Position numbers and translations under genes: made by a program | Part shown: piece after piece, positions 25,523 to 34,442 of the stretch | Position numbering within the stretch: position 1 is the first letter of the stretch | Layout of the letters: each line of letters opens with the position of its first letter | NCBI RefSeq assembly: GCF_017874595.1 | Contig: NZ_JAGILA010000009.1 | Coordinates: 62,001-126,000, forward strand | Source: Sinorhizobium kostiense | Lineage (GTDB): Bacteria; Pseudomonadota; Alphaproteobacteria; Rhizobiales; Rhizobiaceae | DNA length: 64,000 nt | Direction of reading: 5' to 3' | Notes under the pieces: model-generated | Database searches by the model: none | Seen by the model: the letters and a program-made list of their open reading frames with translations, nothing else | Told to the model about the DNA's origin: nothing

Positions 25523-26590
25523 TCAAGCCCGGGCTTGGAATACGGAGCGGGGATTCCCCCGCATCATCCGTTCGAGAACCGCGTCTTCAAGTCCATGGCG
25601 CTTCAGGCGCGGCAGGAAATGGCGCAGCACATAGGCGTAGCCGTTGCCGCCGTAGTGCGTCAGCATCATCTTGAGGAAGACATCGTGCGACAGCAGGATT
25701 CGGTCGAGATGCCCGGCCTCCACCAGCCTGACAATGGCGCGCGCCGCCTCCTCGTCGCTCGGGCATTGGACCTGCTGGTCGGCATAGAAGAAATCCATGC
25801 CGATCATGTCGTATTCGATGAAAGCACCACGGGAGGCGAGCTCGCTCTGATAGGTGAAATCGTCGTGCGAGGGGTTCATGTGGCAGAGCACCGCGTGGCG
25901 CAGATCGGCGCCTTCCTCGGTGACGATGTCGAGCACGCGATGGCCGAGCCGGAACCAGCCGGGCAGGTGCACCATCAAGGGCAGCCCGGTCCTCACCTGC
26001 GCACGCGCGGCGCCACGCAGCGATTTCTCCTCGGATGGGGTGAAATCGGCCGAGACGCCAATCTCGCCGATGAGGCCGATCCTGACGTCCGTGCCCTCCG
26101 CACCATCTACGGCCTCGCGGACGATCTCGTCGGCGATTGCATCGGCACTCATTCCGGCGACCTCCGCCGGATGAGAAGAGGCGAGGTAATAGCCGGCCCC
26201 CATCACGATATTGAGCCCGGTCGCCTGGGCGATGCGCCGAAGCGCCAACGGATTGCGACCGATGCCCCGGCAGGTCGGCTCGACTACGGTCCGGCCGCCG
26301 GCGGCGGCGAATGCCTTGAGTTCGGTGATCGCCAGCGGTTCGTCGTCGAGCGTGATGTTGTGCTTGCTGACGAACGGGTCCTGCCTGAGTTCGCCGAGGA
26401 TCTCCATGCAGACGAGGCCCTCCGCAAGATATTGCCGCTCCCTGGTCGTCGGCGCGTGCCACCAGCAACGGCAATCATTGAGGATGTGCTCGTGCATCAG
26501 CGTGACGCCAAGCGCCTCGGCGGCGATGGGTCCGTTCACAGTCATGACCTGGCCGGAGCGGATATGTCCTTCTGACCATTCGCGGCCCAT
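25523..26590 (-). CDS. Phosphotriesterase-family metal-dependent hydrolase
   Basis: This 355-residue TIM-barrel amidohydrolase has the full metal-ligand set of the family: LMHEHIL near the start, IGEIGVS, MVHLPGW, LCHMNPSHDD and ILLSHDVF. Homologues in catabolic operons are often lactonases or esterases rather than true organophosphate hydrolases. ATG 26590 is six bases from the stop of the permease gene; the longer open frame to 27241 runs antisense through that gene and is spurious. Within the transporter operon it probably hydrolyses the imported compound or a lactone derived from it. Confidence 0.85.
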   Translation of the reverse strand: MGREWSEGHIRSGQVMTVNGPIAAEALGVTLMHEHILNDCRCWWHAPTTRERQYLAEGLVCMEILGELRQDPFVSKHNITLDDEPLAITELKAFAAAGGRTVVEPTCRGIGRNPLALRRIAQATGLNIVMGAGYYLASSHPAEVAGMSADAIADEIVREAVDGAEGTDVRIGLIGEIGVSADFTPSEEKSLRGAARAQVRTGLPLMVHLPGWFRLGHRVLDIVTEEGADLRHAVLCHMNPSHDDFTYQSELASRGAFIEYDMIGMDFFYADQQVQCPSDEEAARAIVRLVEAGHLDRILLSHDVFLKMMLTHYGGNGYAYVLRHFLPRLKRHGLEDAVLERMMRGNPRSVFQARA

Positions 26591-26595
26591 GGCGC

Positions 26596-27600
26596 TCACT
26601 TCCTTCTGCCCGAGCCGAAGCTGAAATTGGTGGTGAAGATGCGGGTGTTGAGCCAGATCGCAATCAGGATGATGGCGCCGGTGACGATCTGCGTGAAAAA
26701 CGGCGAGATATGCATCAGGATGAGACCATTGCCGATGACAGCGATCGTCAGCGTGCCGAGAATGGTGCCGAGAATGGTCCCGCGCCCACCCATCAGCGAC
26801 GTGCCGCCGAGGACGACCGCCGCGATCACCTGCAGTTCGAAGCCGACTGCCGCATTCGACGAACCGGAGCCGAGGCGAGCGGCGATCAGAAGCCCGGCGA
26901 GCGCGCAGGCGACGCCGGATATCAGGTACACCGAGGCGATGATCCAATTGGCCGGCATGCCCACACGCCGCGCCGCTTCCATGTTCGAACCGACGGCGAC
27001 GACCTGGCGGCCGTATTTCGTCGCCCGGATGACCACATAGCCCAGAACGGCGATCACGATCGCGATCAGGGCTGGTACGGGAAGTCCGAGAAGTTCCCCG
27101 CGACCGAGCGCGAAGAAGCCCGGCGCATCCTTGATCGGGATCGAATAGCCTTGCGTCAGGTAGAGCGCGAATCCGCGCAGGATGGACAGACCGGCAAGCG
27201 TGACGATGAAAGCTGGAATACCCTGGTAGGCGGTGAACCATCCCTGGAGGAAGCCGACGAGCGCGCCAAAGGCGAGCATGACGATAACGACGAGCGGCCA
27301 GGGATATCCCATTGCTAGGATGATCGCTGCCACGGCGTTGACGAGCGCCACCTGCGAGCCGACGGAAAGGTCAATGCCGCCGGTAATGATGACGAAGGTC
27401 ATTGCGACCGCGACAATCAGGATAGGTGCCGCTTGGCGGATGACGTTCAGGATATTGCCGAGCGCCATGAAGGTGTCGGTCGTGGCGCTGAAGAACACGA
27501 GACAGGCGAAGAAGAAGAAGGCGATCGAAAGGACCTGCGCGTGTTCGGCGAGGAAATCCGCCGCCGCCGAGCCTTGCGCGCGTTCGGTATAGGTCGTCAT
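26596..27600 (-). CDS. Ribose-type ABC transporter permease
   Basis: A 334-residue integral membrane protein with about eight to ten hydrophobic spans. Family marks include ITGGIDLSVGSQVALVNAVAA and GGTSLMGGRGTILGTILG, typical of RbsC/BPD_transp_2 permeases for monosaccharides. The ATG overlaps the stop of the ATP-binding gene (27597-27600). With the ATPase and binding protein genes upstream it completes a sugar importer; as in many RbsC systems it may act as a homodimer. Confidence 0.92.
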   Translation of the reverse strand: MTTYTERAQGSAAADFLAEHAQVLSIAFFFFACLVFFSATTDTFMALGNILNVIRQAAPILIVAVAMTFVIITGGIDLSVGSQVALVNAVAAIILAMGYPWPLVVIVMLAFGALVGFLQGWFTAYQGIPAFIVTLAGLSILRGFALYLTQGYSIPIKDAPGFFALGRGELLGLPVPALIAIVIAVLGYVVIRATKYGRQVVAVGSNMEAARRVGMPANWIIASVYLISGVACALAGLLIAARLGSGSSNAAVGFELQVIAAVVLGGTSLMGGRGTILGTILGTLTIAVIGNGLILMHISPFFTQIVTGAIILIAIWLNTRIFTTNFSFGSGRRK

Positions 27601-28400
27601 TGCTTGGATCCTTCCCCGACGATGAGTTTGACGAGGTCCTCGAGGTCCGTCTTGCCGATATCGCGTTCGGCGACCTTCGTGCCTTCGTACATGACGGCAA
27701 TGCGGTCGCAGACGCGGAAGAGGTCCTGCAGGCGGTGCGTGATCAGGATCACCGATACCCCCTTTGCCTTCACCCGGTTGATCAGCGCGAGCACGGCCTC
27801 GACTTCGGCGACGGCGAGAGCCGAGGTGGGCTCGTCCATGATCAGGACCTTGGGATTGAAGGAGGCGGCACGCGCGATGGCGATTGCCTGGCGCTGGCCG
27901 CCCGAGAGCTTCTCCACCTTGGCGGTCAGCCGCGGGATGCGGATCTCGAGCGCATCGAGCATCTTGCGGGCTTCCGCCAGCATCGTCGCCGTGTCGAGGA
28001 ACGGCCCCTTGCTGATTTCGCGGCCAAGGAAAAGATTGCCGACCACGTCGATGTGATCGCAGAGGCTCAAGTCCTGGAATACCATCTCGATATTGAGACT
28101 GCGCGCGTCAGCGGGGCCGGAGAAGCGGACCTCCTTGCCCTCAATCGCAATTGTGCCGTCGTCGGGGATGTAGGTCCCGGAGATGATCTTCGTCAGTGTC
28201 GACTTGCCGGCCGCGTTGTCACCGACAAGACCGAGACATTCCCCTGGATAGAGGTCGAGATCGACACCGCGCAGCGCCTGATGCGAGCCGAAGATCTTGC
28301 GGATCCCTTTAAGAGATACCCGCGGCGCCGGGCCAGCGCGGGAGGGCGAAGCCCCCCCGACACCGGATACAGCCGCGATATGCTGTGTGCCTGCCGCCAT
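27597..28400 (-). CDS. ABC transporter ATP-binding protein, sugar (RbsA/FrcA type)
   Basis: This ABC ATPase has 267 residues, with Walker A GDNAAGKST, signature KLSGGQRQ and Walker B VLIMDEPTSALAV, followed by the switch His in ILITHRLQD. It has one ABC domain, like FrcA, rather than the tandem pair of RbsA. A 30-residue Ala/Ser/Gly-rich N-terminal tail precedes the domain. The ATG at 28400 overlaps the stop of the binding-protein gene (ATGA). It powers the RbsC-type permease encoded downstream. Confidence 0.92.
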   Translation of the reverse strand: MAAGTQHIAAVSGVGGASPSRAGPAPRVSLKGIRKIFGSHQALRGVDLDLYPGECLGLVGDNAAGKSTLTKIISGTYIPDDGTIAIEGKEVRFSGPADARSLNIEMVFQDLSLCDHIDVVGNLFLGREISKGPFLDTATMLAEARKMLDALEIRIPRLTAKVEKLSGGQRQAIAIARAASFNPKVLIMDEPTSALAVAEVEAVLALINRVKAKGVSVILITHRLQDLFRVCDRIAVMYEGTKVAERDIGKTDLEDLVKLIVGEGSKQ

Positions 28401-29353
28401 CACTTGAAGACCGTGCGATAGGGTTCGACATTGTCCTTCGTGACGATCGTCACGGGGACGGCGATGTTCTTCTCAACGGTTCCGCCTTCCGAGACTTTCT
28501 TCAATGCATCGACCGCCGCGGCGCCCATTGCGGCCGGATCCTGCTGGATGACGGCGGCCACGTAGCCGGCATCGATGCCGGCGATCGCCTGGGCCGTCAG
28601 GTCCCAGCCGAAGATCTTGATGCTGTCCTGCTTGCCCTGGCTTTCGACCGCGGCGATAGCGCCCATCAGAGCCGGTTCGCCGGTGGCATAGATGGCAGTC
28701 AGGTCCGGATTGCCGGTGATCAGGTTTTCGGCCGCCGCGAGTGCGGTGTCCTGGACGTTCTGGCCGTCCACGACACCGGCGACGGAGACGCCCTCGACGC
28801 CTTCGAGCGTCTTCTCAAAGCCCTTCTGGCGGATGTTCTGGATAAAGGAGTTCAGTGCGCCGACGATGCCGACTTTGGCTTTGCCGTCGGCATTGGCCTT
28901 GATGTGATCGAGGAAGAATTTACCCATATCGGCACCGGCCTTTTCATTGTCGACGCCGATCTGAGCCTTCTGCGGCCCTTCCGGGAGGATCGCGTCAATC
29001 GCGACAACCGGAATTCCGGCTTCGGCGGCCTGATTGACGGCCGGCATGATGCCGTTCACGTCGATCGCAACGACAGCGAGCCCGTCGACCTTCTGCTGAA
29101 TATAGGTTTCGATGGCGCTGTTTTGAGCGGCCGGGTCATTGTTGGCGTTGAAAATCACCAGCTTCACGCCAGCAGCATCGGCCGCCTTCTGCGCGCCCTC
29201 GTTCATCTGGTTGAAGAAGAGCGCCTGCTGGTTGATCTGCACGAGCGCGAAGGTCTTTTCCGCGGCGGAAGCGGGCGAGAGAGCGCCGACGGACGCGAGT
29301 GCGGTGAAACCGAGCGCGGCGACGAGAGTTCTGCGTTTCAAATTCCACGTCAT
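28400..29353 (-). CDS. Periplasmic sugar-binding protein of the ribose/LacI-like class
   Basis: The 317-residue protein starts with a signal peptide (KRRTLVAALGFTALASVGAL, cleavage near ASA-AEKTF) and continues as a type I periplasmic-binding fold: FALVQINQQALFFNQMNEGAQKAA, VDGLAVVAIDVNG, and GWDLTAQAIAGID. Closest in style are ribose/fructose-binding proteins (RbsB/FrcB). It delivers substrate to the ABC transporter encoded just downstream. Its start overlaps the end of the LacI gene (29350-29353), so the regulator and transporter share a message. Confidence 0.92.
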   Translation of the reverse strand: MTWNLKRRTLVAALGFTALASVGALSPASAAEKTFALVQINQQALFFNQMNEGAQKAADAAGVKLVIFNANNDPAAQNSAIETYIQQKVDGLAVVAIDVNGIMPAVNQAAEAGIPVVAIDAILPEGPQKAQIGVDNEKAGADMGKFFLDHIKANADGKAKVGIVGALNSFIQNIRQKGFEKTLEGVEGVSVAGVVDGQNVQDTALAAAENLITGNPDLTAIYATGEPALMGAIAAVESQGKQDSIKIFGWDLTAQAIAGIDAGYVAAVIQQDPAAMGAAAVDALKKVSEGGTVEKNIAVPVTIVTKDNVEPYRTVFK

Positions 29354-30408
29354 GTGCTTGTCCTCTGATGGTTCTCGTTGCGGTTTATTTGTCTCGTGGG
29401 CGGGGCAACGGATCTCCGCACAACGATTTCGACCGGCAGGAGCGTTTCAGACGCACGCGGCGCCTCCTGCCAATTGGTTTCAAGGAGCAGCGCGACGGCG
29501 CGTTCGCCGATAGACCGGACCGGCTGGCGGATCGCCGTCAGCGGTGGAGCGAAGAGATGCAGCGGCCCGACATCGTCGAAGCCGATGAGGGAGACGTCAT
29601 CGGGGATAGATACGCCTTCTGCACGCAGGACCTCGATAAGGCCGATCGCGATTTCGTCCGAGCTTGCAAAGATCGCAGTTGCGGGTCTCTTGTCCGCGAG
29701 AAAGCGCCGCGCCGCATCTCGGCCAAATTCGATTGTGTACTCGCCGTGATAGATCGAGATGTCCGCCGGGCTCCCGCCGGACTCACAGATCGCCCGCTCC
29801 AGGCCCAGCTGGCGGCGGCGGGAACTGATCATCGTCTCGGGACCGCCAATGAACAGGACTCTCCGATGCCCGTGCTCGACCAGATGCTGTCCGGCAAGGT
29901 AGCCGCCGTGTTCGTTGTCGCAGAAGAGTTTGGGCGCCTTCGCGTCAGGGACGTCTTCGTCGGCGATGACGACCTTGCCGGTACTATTGATCAGCGCAGC
30001 CAACTGTCCGGTGTCCGGGTGGTTGGTGACGAAGATCAGCCCGTCGACATGATTGCGCTCGATGAGCTGCAGATAGGCGACCTCGCGTCCTGGGCGGTTC
30101 AGCGTTGCATAGAGCGAAACCGCAAGTCCGAGCTTGTCGGCTTCCGCCTCGACGGCGGCGACCAAGGTCGCAAAGAATGGGTTGGCGATGTCGGGAACGA
30201 CCAGACCGATCGTGTCGGAGCGGCCGCGGCTCAGGCGACGAGCATGCGGGTTCGGTTGGTAATTGAGATCGCGGATCGCGTCCTCGATGCGCTTTTTCGT
30301 TTCCAACGGCAACTCGAGAGATCCGTTCAGCATCCGCGACACCGTTGCCACAGAAACGCCGGCCGCCGCCGCCACATCCTTGAGACTGGTCACCCGTTCC
30401 CGCGCCAC
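29350..30408 (-). CDS. LacI-family transcriptional regulator
   Basis: The 352-residue protein has an N-terminal LacI HTH (SLKDVAAAAGVSVATVSRMLNG, residues 8-29) with a hinge helix near 55-60 (NPHARRLSRGRS), then a sugar-binding core (IGLVVPDIANPFFATLVAA, ending with IGFDDVGPLHLFAPPLTAIRQP). The start appears to be GTG at 30408 with GGGGG just upstream; no nearby ATG fits. It is the first gene of the leftward operon and probably represses it by binding the palindromes at 30427-30452. Confidence 0.9.
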   Translation of the reverse strand: MARERVTSLKDVAAAAGVSVATVSRMLNGSLELPLETKKRIEDAIRDLNYQPNPHARRLSRGRSDTIGLVVPDIANPFFATLVAAVEAEADKLGLAVSLYATLNRPGREVAYLQLIERNHVDGLIFVTNHPDTGQLAALINSTGKVVIADEDVPDAKAPKLFCDNEHGGYLAGQHLVEHGHRRVLFIGGPETMISSRRRQLGLERAICESGGSPADISIYHGEYTIEFGRDAARRFLADKRPATAIFASSDEIAIGLIEVLRAEGVSIPDDVSLIGFDDVGPLHLFAPPLTAIRQPVRSIGERAVALLLETNWQEAPRASETLLPVEIVVRRSVAPPTRQINRNENHQRTST

Positions 30409-30426
30409 CGTGCCCCCGATGCGTTG

Positions 30427-30452
30427 TAAAGCGCTTTAGTAAACCGATTTAC
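30427..30452. promoter_or_regulatory. Tandem LacI-type operators upstream of the sugar operon
   Basis: TAAAGCGCTTTA (30427-30438) is a perfect 12-bp palindrome with the central CG expected of LacI-family sites. It is followed directly by GTAAACCGATTTAC (30439-30452), an imperfect palindrome of the same type. They lie just upstream of the LacI gene start, consistent with autoregulation and control of the whole operon. Confidence 0.75.
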
Positions 30453-30883
30453 AAGCAAAGCGCGACCACGATGCTCTTGTCAAGATCTAATTTCGGTAGA
30501 CCGCCGGGCGCCGCAGAACCGCGGTGTCCCTTGTCAGCGAACCGTAATTACACGTTATAAGAAAAGTGCGTAATTCTTATAGACGGATTTCTGATGAAGA
30601 CGAGGACCCGCGCCGGGGAATTCGCGGCGGCACAGGGTACCGCAAGAGCCTTGGCCGCGTGTTTTCCGCTGTAGGGGAGCGCAGGAACAATTGACTGCCA
30701 AGTGCGTTGCGCTAGGCGTCTAAGTTCTCCTCTCTGTGGTCCCTGGAGTGCCCGCCACATCTCTTCGCGGGCACACCTCTTTTGATTTCCGATTTAATTA
30801 AAATCGATCAGCGCTTATAGTGGAGGCAATCGTCTCTCGTGACCACGGATGTACTGGCATGAGGTGACGGCAGAAAGGTCGGT
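30453..30883. other. Intergenic region with AT-rich palindromes
   Basis: No gene is supported in these 431 bases. GTAATTAC (30544-30551) is a perfect palindrome, and TATAAGAA pairs with TTCTTATA (30556-30581) over a 10-base spacer; together they look operator-like. A 24-codon frame from 30594 has no ribosome binding site and is not called. Confidence 0.5.
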
Positions 30884-31073
30884 TCAACCCGGCGTTTTTG
30901 TTGCTTCCCGCCAAGGAACGGTTGTCCACTCCTCTCTCTGGCTTCGTTCCCCAATAAGCCGGTCGCGATCGGCCGTGCACGAGGCAAGAGCGAGCTCAAG
31001 TTCGTGGGCCATTCTGGAGTCGTAACCGCCGTTCCTTGTTGAGTTCGGCGACGATCTCGCGCTGCTGGGCCAC
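30884..31073 (-). pseudogene. Frameshifted remnant of a small rhizobial protein
   Basis: On the minus strand VAQQREIVAELNKE continues in another frame as NGGYDSRMAHELELALASCTADRDRLIGE. Together these match the pattern of small rhizobial coiled-coil proteins of the form R-QREIVAELE-dG-D---A-ELL---E---A-H-ADRDRL-eEL. A one-base shift near 31035 breaks the frame. The call is by recollection of the family and is moderate. Confidence 0.45.
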
Positions 31074-31339
31074 ATATCGTTATGACGCCGCCTTCGGGGC
31101 TGCCGCTTTCGCAGAACGCATGAAGCGAATGCAGTGGGTGGCTTCCCACACGAAATGACCTTTGCGGAGCCTCGCCTTATTTGACTTACCCGAACGGCTC
31201 CTATCCCCACGATGAAGCATGGGGGAAGGTAGGCGCGTGCGCGCATCACCCATGGATAGCATCCGGCAAAGCAAAGGGGTGCCATGGAACGAGTCGCGCT
31301 TGTGGCGGGTTATTTTGATGAAAAATTCGGGAGGTTCCA

Positions 31340-31639
31340 GTGAAGGAAGCTCTTTGGCATATACCTCTGTCGATAACTCTCCAGAACGGCATGCCTCGCG
31401 TATTCCGTGGTCCCTATGACGCTCTCGATTTTCTGGAATATGAGTGGCCGAACCACAGCAGGTGGCGCCACCGGGCGATACGCGACTGCCGTGCCGCCCT
31501 TTCAGGGATCGTCGCCGCGGAGATAGCAAGAGCGTCGTTCGCGGCCGCCTGCGCGGAGGCGTCTTTGGCACTTAGAGACGCCCACGCCGCCAGCCGTTCC
31601 GAGGCGTCTGCAAAGGCGGCTGCCGAGCGGCAACATTGA
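31340..31639 (+). CDS. DUF982-like small protein
   Basis: This 99-residue protein matches the DUF982 pattern that is common in rhizobia: a short beta segment (PRVFRGPYDALDFLEYEWP), then HRAIRDCRAALSGIVAAEIARASFAAACAEA, ending in an Ala/Glu-rich tail. A GTG start at 31340 follows GGGAGG with a five-base gap. The function of the family is unknown to me. Its stop overlaps a possible 52-residue frame (TTGA), so a second small protein may be made from the same message. Confidence 0.7.
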   Translation: MKEALWHIPLSITLQNGMPRVFRGPYDALDFLEYEWPNHSRWRHRAIRDCRAALSGIVAAEIARASFAAACAEASLALRDAHAASRSEASAKAAAERQH

Positions 31640-31794
31640 GGAGAGCTGCCGAATCCGCCGTGCAACGTGCCCAGGCGGAGCCTCATGTGGGCGACCAGGA
31701 AACCAAGCGCGTTTGCGAATTCATCCTGCAACAGAAAGTCGCAATGGCCCAATGGCTGGATGAACACGCGACCATCACCCGCAGGTTTCTGTAA
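31636..31794 (+). CDS. Possible small protein coupled to the DUF982-like gene
   Basis: A frame of 52 residues begins with TTG overlapping the preceding stop (TTGA). It reads like real helical protein (RAAESAVQRAQAEPHVGDQE, then FILQQKVAMAQWLDEHATI). It has no recognised family. The weak start codon and short length keep confidence low. Confidence 0.35.
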   Translation: MRRAAESAVQRAQAEPHVGDQETKRVCEFILQQKVAMAQWLDEHATITRRFL

Positions 31795-31939
31795 ACCTAG
31801 TCAGCAGGGGTTGACGCAAAGCAGAGCAAGGTGGTCATTGAACAGTTCATGTTTATCATGACGCGTGACCAAAAGATGGGAACTGTTTGCCTCCGCCCCA
31901 CGTTGATGATGCCAACGTCGCATTTTATGGTGGGGGGCC

Positions 31940-32329
31940 ATGGCGGTCACGATACTACTAGCCGACGACGAGTCGCTGTTGCTGCTTGATTTCGAACAGG
32001 CGCTCACCGAGGCCGGATACCGCGTCGTGGCCGTAACTAGTGGCAAGAGGGCGTTAGAAGTCTTGGAGGCCGCCGAGCTAGTCGTGAACGGGGTAGTTAC
32101 CGACATTCAGTTTCGCGAGCCGCCGGACGGTTGGGACGTTGCACGGGCCGCGCGCGTGGCAAATCCCGCGATCGCCATCGTTTATATGAGTGGGAACAGC
32201 GCCATCGATTGGGCATCAAAAGGTGTTCCGAACAGCATCATGCTCGAGAAGCCCTTCGCCATGGCACAGCTGGTGACGGCGATCTCTCAGCTGCTCAATG
32301 GACGGTCAATTGAGCCGACGCCTCCCTAG
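31940..32329 (+). CDS. Single-domain response regulator (CheY-like)
   Basis: The 129-residue receiver domain has the acidic pair in ILLADDES, the phosphoacceptor Asp in GVVTDIQF (near residue 54), a conserved Ser in YMSGNSA and the Lys in MLEKPFAM. There is no output domain. Such stand-alone receivers in rhizobia often work with HWE/HisKA_2 kinases, and an HWE kinase gene ends 210 bases downstream in convergent orientation, a plausible partner. AT-rich sequence and TGGGGGG precede the ATG. Confidence 0.9.
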   Translation: MAVTILLADDESLLLLDFEQALTEAGYRVVAVTSGKRALEVLEAAELVVNGVVTDIQFREPPDGWDVARAARVANPAIAIVYMSGNSAIDWASKGVPNSIMLEKPFAMAQLVTAISQLLNGRSIEPTPP

Positions 32330-32539
32330 CAAGTGGAACGCTTGCCGTCGCCGATTAGCGACATAGACAGCCAACGTGATCTGCAGCGCCTGCGGCAAAG
32401 TATCTGCGGAGGACGCCCGAGCGAGACGCCAAACAAAAGTAGGGCGCAGAAGAATTACAGGTATGAAAGTAAGGGTAGCTCCGGCGAAAGAGCCGCGGGG
32501 TAGGATTCTCGACTTTTGTGAGGTCGAGGTCTCGCGTTT

Positions 32540-34036
32540 CTAACTCGCGAGACGGTCCGCGGATAACAGCATTCGGATGGTCAATCCGTCCGAGCTAAAA
32601 TCATGGATTAGTTCCGCGTCAATCTGCGCAGCTGTGGCCTTTACCAGCATGCTGCCAAAGCCCTCTCCTTTCTGAAACTTACTCGGCGGTCCGCCGCATT
32701 CACGCCAGACAAACGAACAGCGATCGCCTTCTATTGTGCATTCCACGTCAACTCGGCCACCGTGCTTGGATAGGCTGCCATATTTCGCTGCATTCGTGGC
32801 GAACTCGTACAGCAATAGCGCAACGGGTGTAATCGCATTACCACTCACGCGTACGTCGGCGCCAGTAATCGTGAAGCAGCTCTCAACCTCTCCCTCGCGT
32901 TCATAGGGAGACAGGATGGTCCTGACGAGGGAGTGCAAGGTCGTGGCCGGCGCTTCTCCAAGATCATTGGCGGCATGGCGCGTCAAGGTCAGAGAGTGGG
33001 CACGGGCGAGTGCGTCGAATTGGTTGCAAACCGCCAAAGCCAAGGCACTGGGTGAAGTAGCGGATCGAGCGCTAACGCGGACGATACTGCTGGCCACGGC
33101 GAACAGATTTTTTATGCGATGTTCCATCTCGCTGAGTAAAATTTGCTGCTGTGCCTGCGCTTGGCGGCGATCGGTAATGTCGCGAGCGATGAAAGAGACG
33201 CCCATGAGCGCTTCAGCCCGGTCCAAAATTGGCGAGACCGTCAGCGAGACATCGACCTGGCTTCCGTCATTGCGTTGCCACACCGTCTCACAGTGATTGT
33301 CGCGTTCACCCTGGCAGACCCGCATGAGGACAGCCGCTGCTCGTTCGTCCGGCACAAGCTCCGCTGCTTCTTTTCCAACCGCCTCACCCTGCCGATAGCC
33401 CAGCAGCCGCTCGGCACCGGCATTCCAGCTGGTGATGATGCCGGCCAAATCACATGTGAAAATGGCATCGCTCGAGGATCGCACAGCGGCATTCATTCGA
33501 CGGGCGTTGTCGTCAGTCACTTGGCGGTCGATGCTGAAGCTCAGTTGCCGTGCAATCGTTAGCGACAGCTGAAGCTCGTGCGCCGTGAAACCGTGGGGCT
33601 GGGCGTAATAGGACATGAATTTGCCAATCACCCCGTCGTCGATCGTCGTCAGTGGAATGAACGCAAGGGCGCGGATTCCTTCGCTTAGGATAGTCGCCTT
33701 CAGAGCTTCAGGCATATCTGCAACCTGAACGCTGCCGACGGTGATCGGTTGAGCTGTCCGATCGCCGGGTCTCCAGGGAGAGTGCCCGCTCACCGCCTGC
33801 CGATAAGCAGCAGACAGGCCACGCCAGGCAACGAACCTCATGGCGCCGCTATCGTCGAAGCGAAGGATCGAGGCCCGAGTACATCCAAGCCCGTCAGCGA
33901 TCGCATCCAGAGAAGCACCATAAACCTCGGTCATCGATCGCGCTCGATAAAGCCGATCTGTGAGACGAAAGAGCACACCTTGTTCGTAGGCACGCCGCGC
34001 AAGTGGTTCCGCGAGGCGAGCGCGCTCGTCCTTCAT
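32540..34036 (-). CDS. HWE-family sensor histidine kinase (GAF-PAS-HWE)
   Basis: This 498-residue soluble kinase has an N-terminal GAF domain (about 25-170), a PAS domain (about 175-295, with SSSDAIFTCDLAGIITSWNAGAE and a PAC-like GVSFIARDITDRR) and a C-terminal HWE kinase core. The phospho-His is in LSEMEHRIKNLFAVASSI. ATP-binding-lid residues and FATNAAKYGSLSKHGG follow. No transmembrane segment is present, so it senses a cytoplasmic signal, possibly light or redox through PAS. The ATG at 34036 is chosen over an upstream frame start because of GGGGGAA before it. Confidence 0.88.
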   Translation of the reverse strand: MKDERARLAEPLARRAYEQGVLFRLTDRLYRARSMTEVYGASLDAIADGLGCTRASILRFDDSGAMRFVAWRGLSAAYRQAVSGHSPWRPGDRTAQPITVGSVQVADMPEALKATILSEGIRALAFIPLTTIDDGVIGKFMSYYAQPHGFTAHELQLSLTIARQLSFSIDRQVTDDNARRMNAAVRSSSDAIFTCDLAGIITSWNAGAERLLGYRQGEAVGKEAAELVPDERAAAVLMRVCQGERDNHCETVWQRNDGSQVDVSLTVSPILDRAEALMGVSFIARDITDRRQAQAQQQILLSEMEHRIKNLFAVASSIVRVSARSATSPSALALAVCNQFDALARAHSLTLTRHAANDLGEAPATTLHSLVRTILSPYEREGEVESCFTITGADVRVSGNAITPVALLLYEFATNAAKYGSLSKHGGRVDVECTIEGDRCSFVWRECGGPPSKFQKGEGFGSMLVKATAAQIDAELIHDFSSDGLTIRMLLSADRLAS

Positions 34037-34262
34037 TTCACGGTTCCCCCGGAGACGACAGTTCAGGAACACCGAGCCCGAAATGCGAGGAATGCCTCAA
34101 AATACTACATTCGGCACTAGGTTGCAAAGCAGCCCCGAGCCATCCCACTGCTGGCCTGGACTGGCCGTCAGCTTCGGGAACGACGGGAGCGAGATCGATG
34201 CTCGCATGACGGGCCATTCCGCATGGGCGAGATCACGGGGAACACCTCGTTATTGGTAGGGA

Positions 34263-34442
34263 TCAGCTGATCGGTGGATCGCCATGAAAAAGGGCGCGAC
34301 TGGCTTTGGGAAAGACCGAAACGAGGCCGTAGTATCCGAAGTCCTCCAGCACGGTGCCCCATTTTCCGATCTTGAACCGGCCCGATCCCTTGCCCCCTCG
34401 GCAGCCGACAGTTCCCGTCGTGGCGACTTCGAGCCCTCGCAC
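34263..34442 (-). CDS. Possible small protein following LysR (or gene remnant)
   Basis: A 59-residue frame starts with GTG overlapping the LysR stop (TAGTG at 34440-34444). It contains FKIGKWGTVLEDFGYYGLVSVF, which reads like coding sequence but matches nothing I recognise. It could be a genuine coupled small protein or the 3' end of a deleted gene. Confidence 0.3.
   Translation of the reverse strand: MRGLEVATTGTVGCRGGKGSGRFKIGKWGTVLEDFGYYGLVSVFPKASRALFHGDPPIS

Noticed and set aside
25523..27241. A 572-residue leftward open frame
   Set aside because: The portion beyond 26590 runs through the permease gene in another frame; only the phosphotriesterase-like part is real.
30594..30668. A 24-codon frame after the AT-rich palindromes
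   Set aside because: No ribosome binding site and no conservation evidence.
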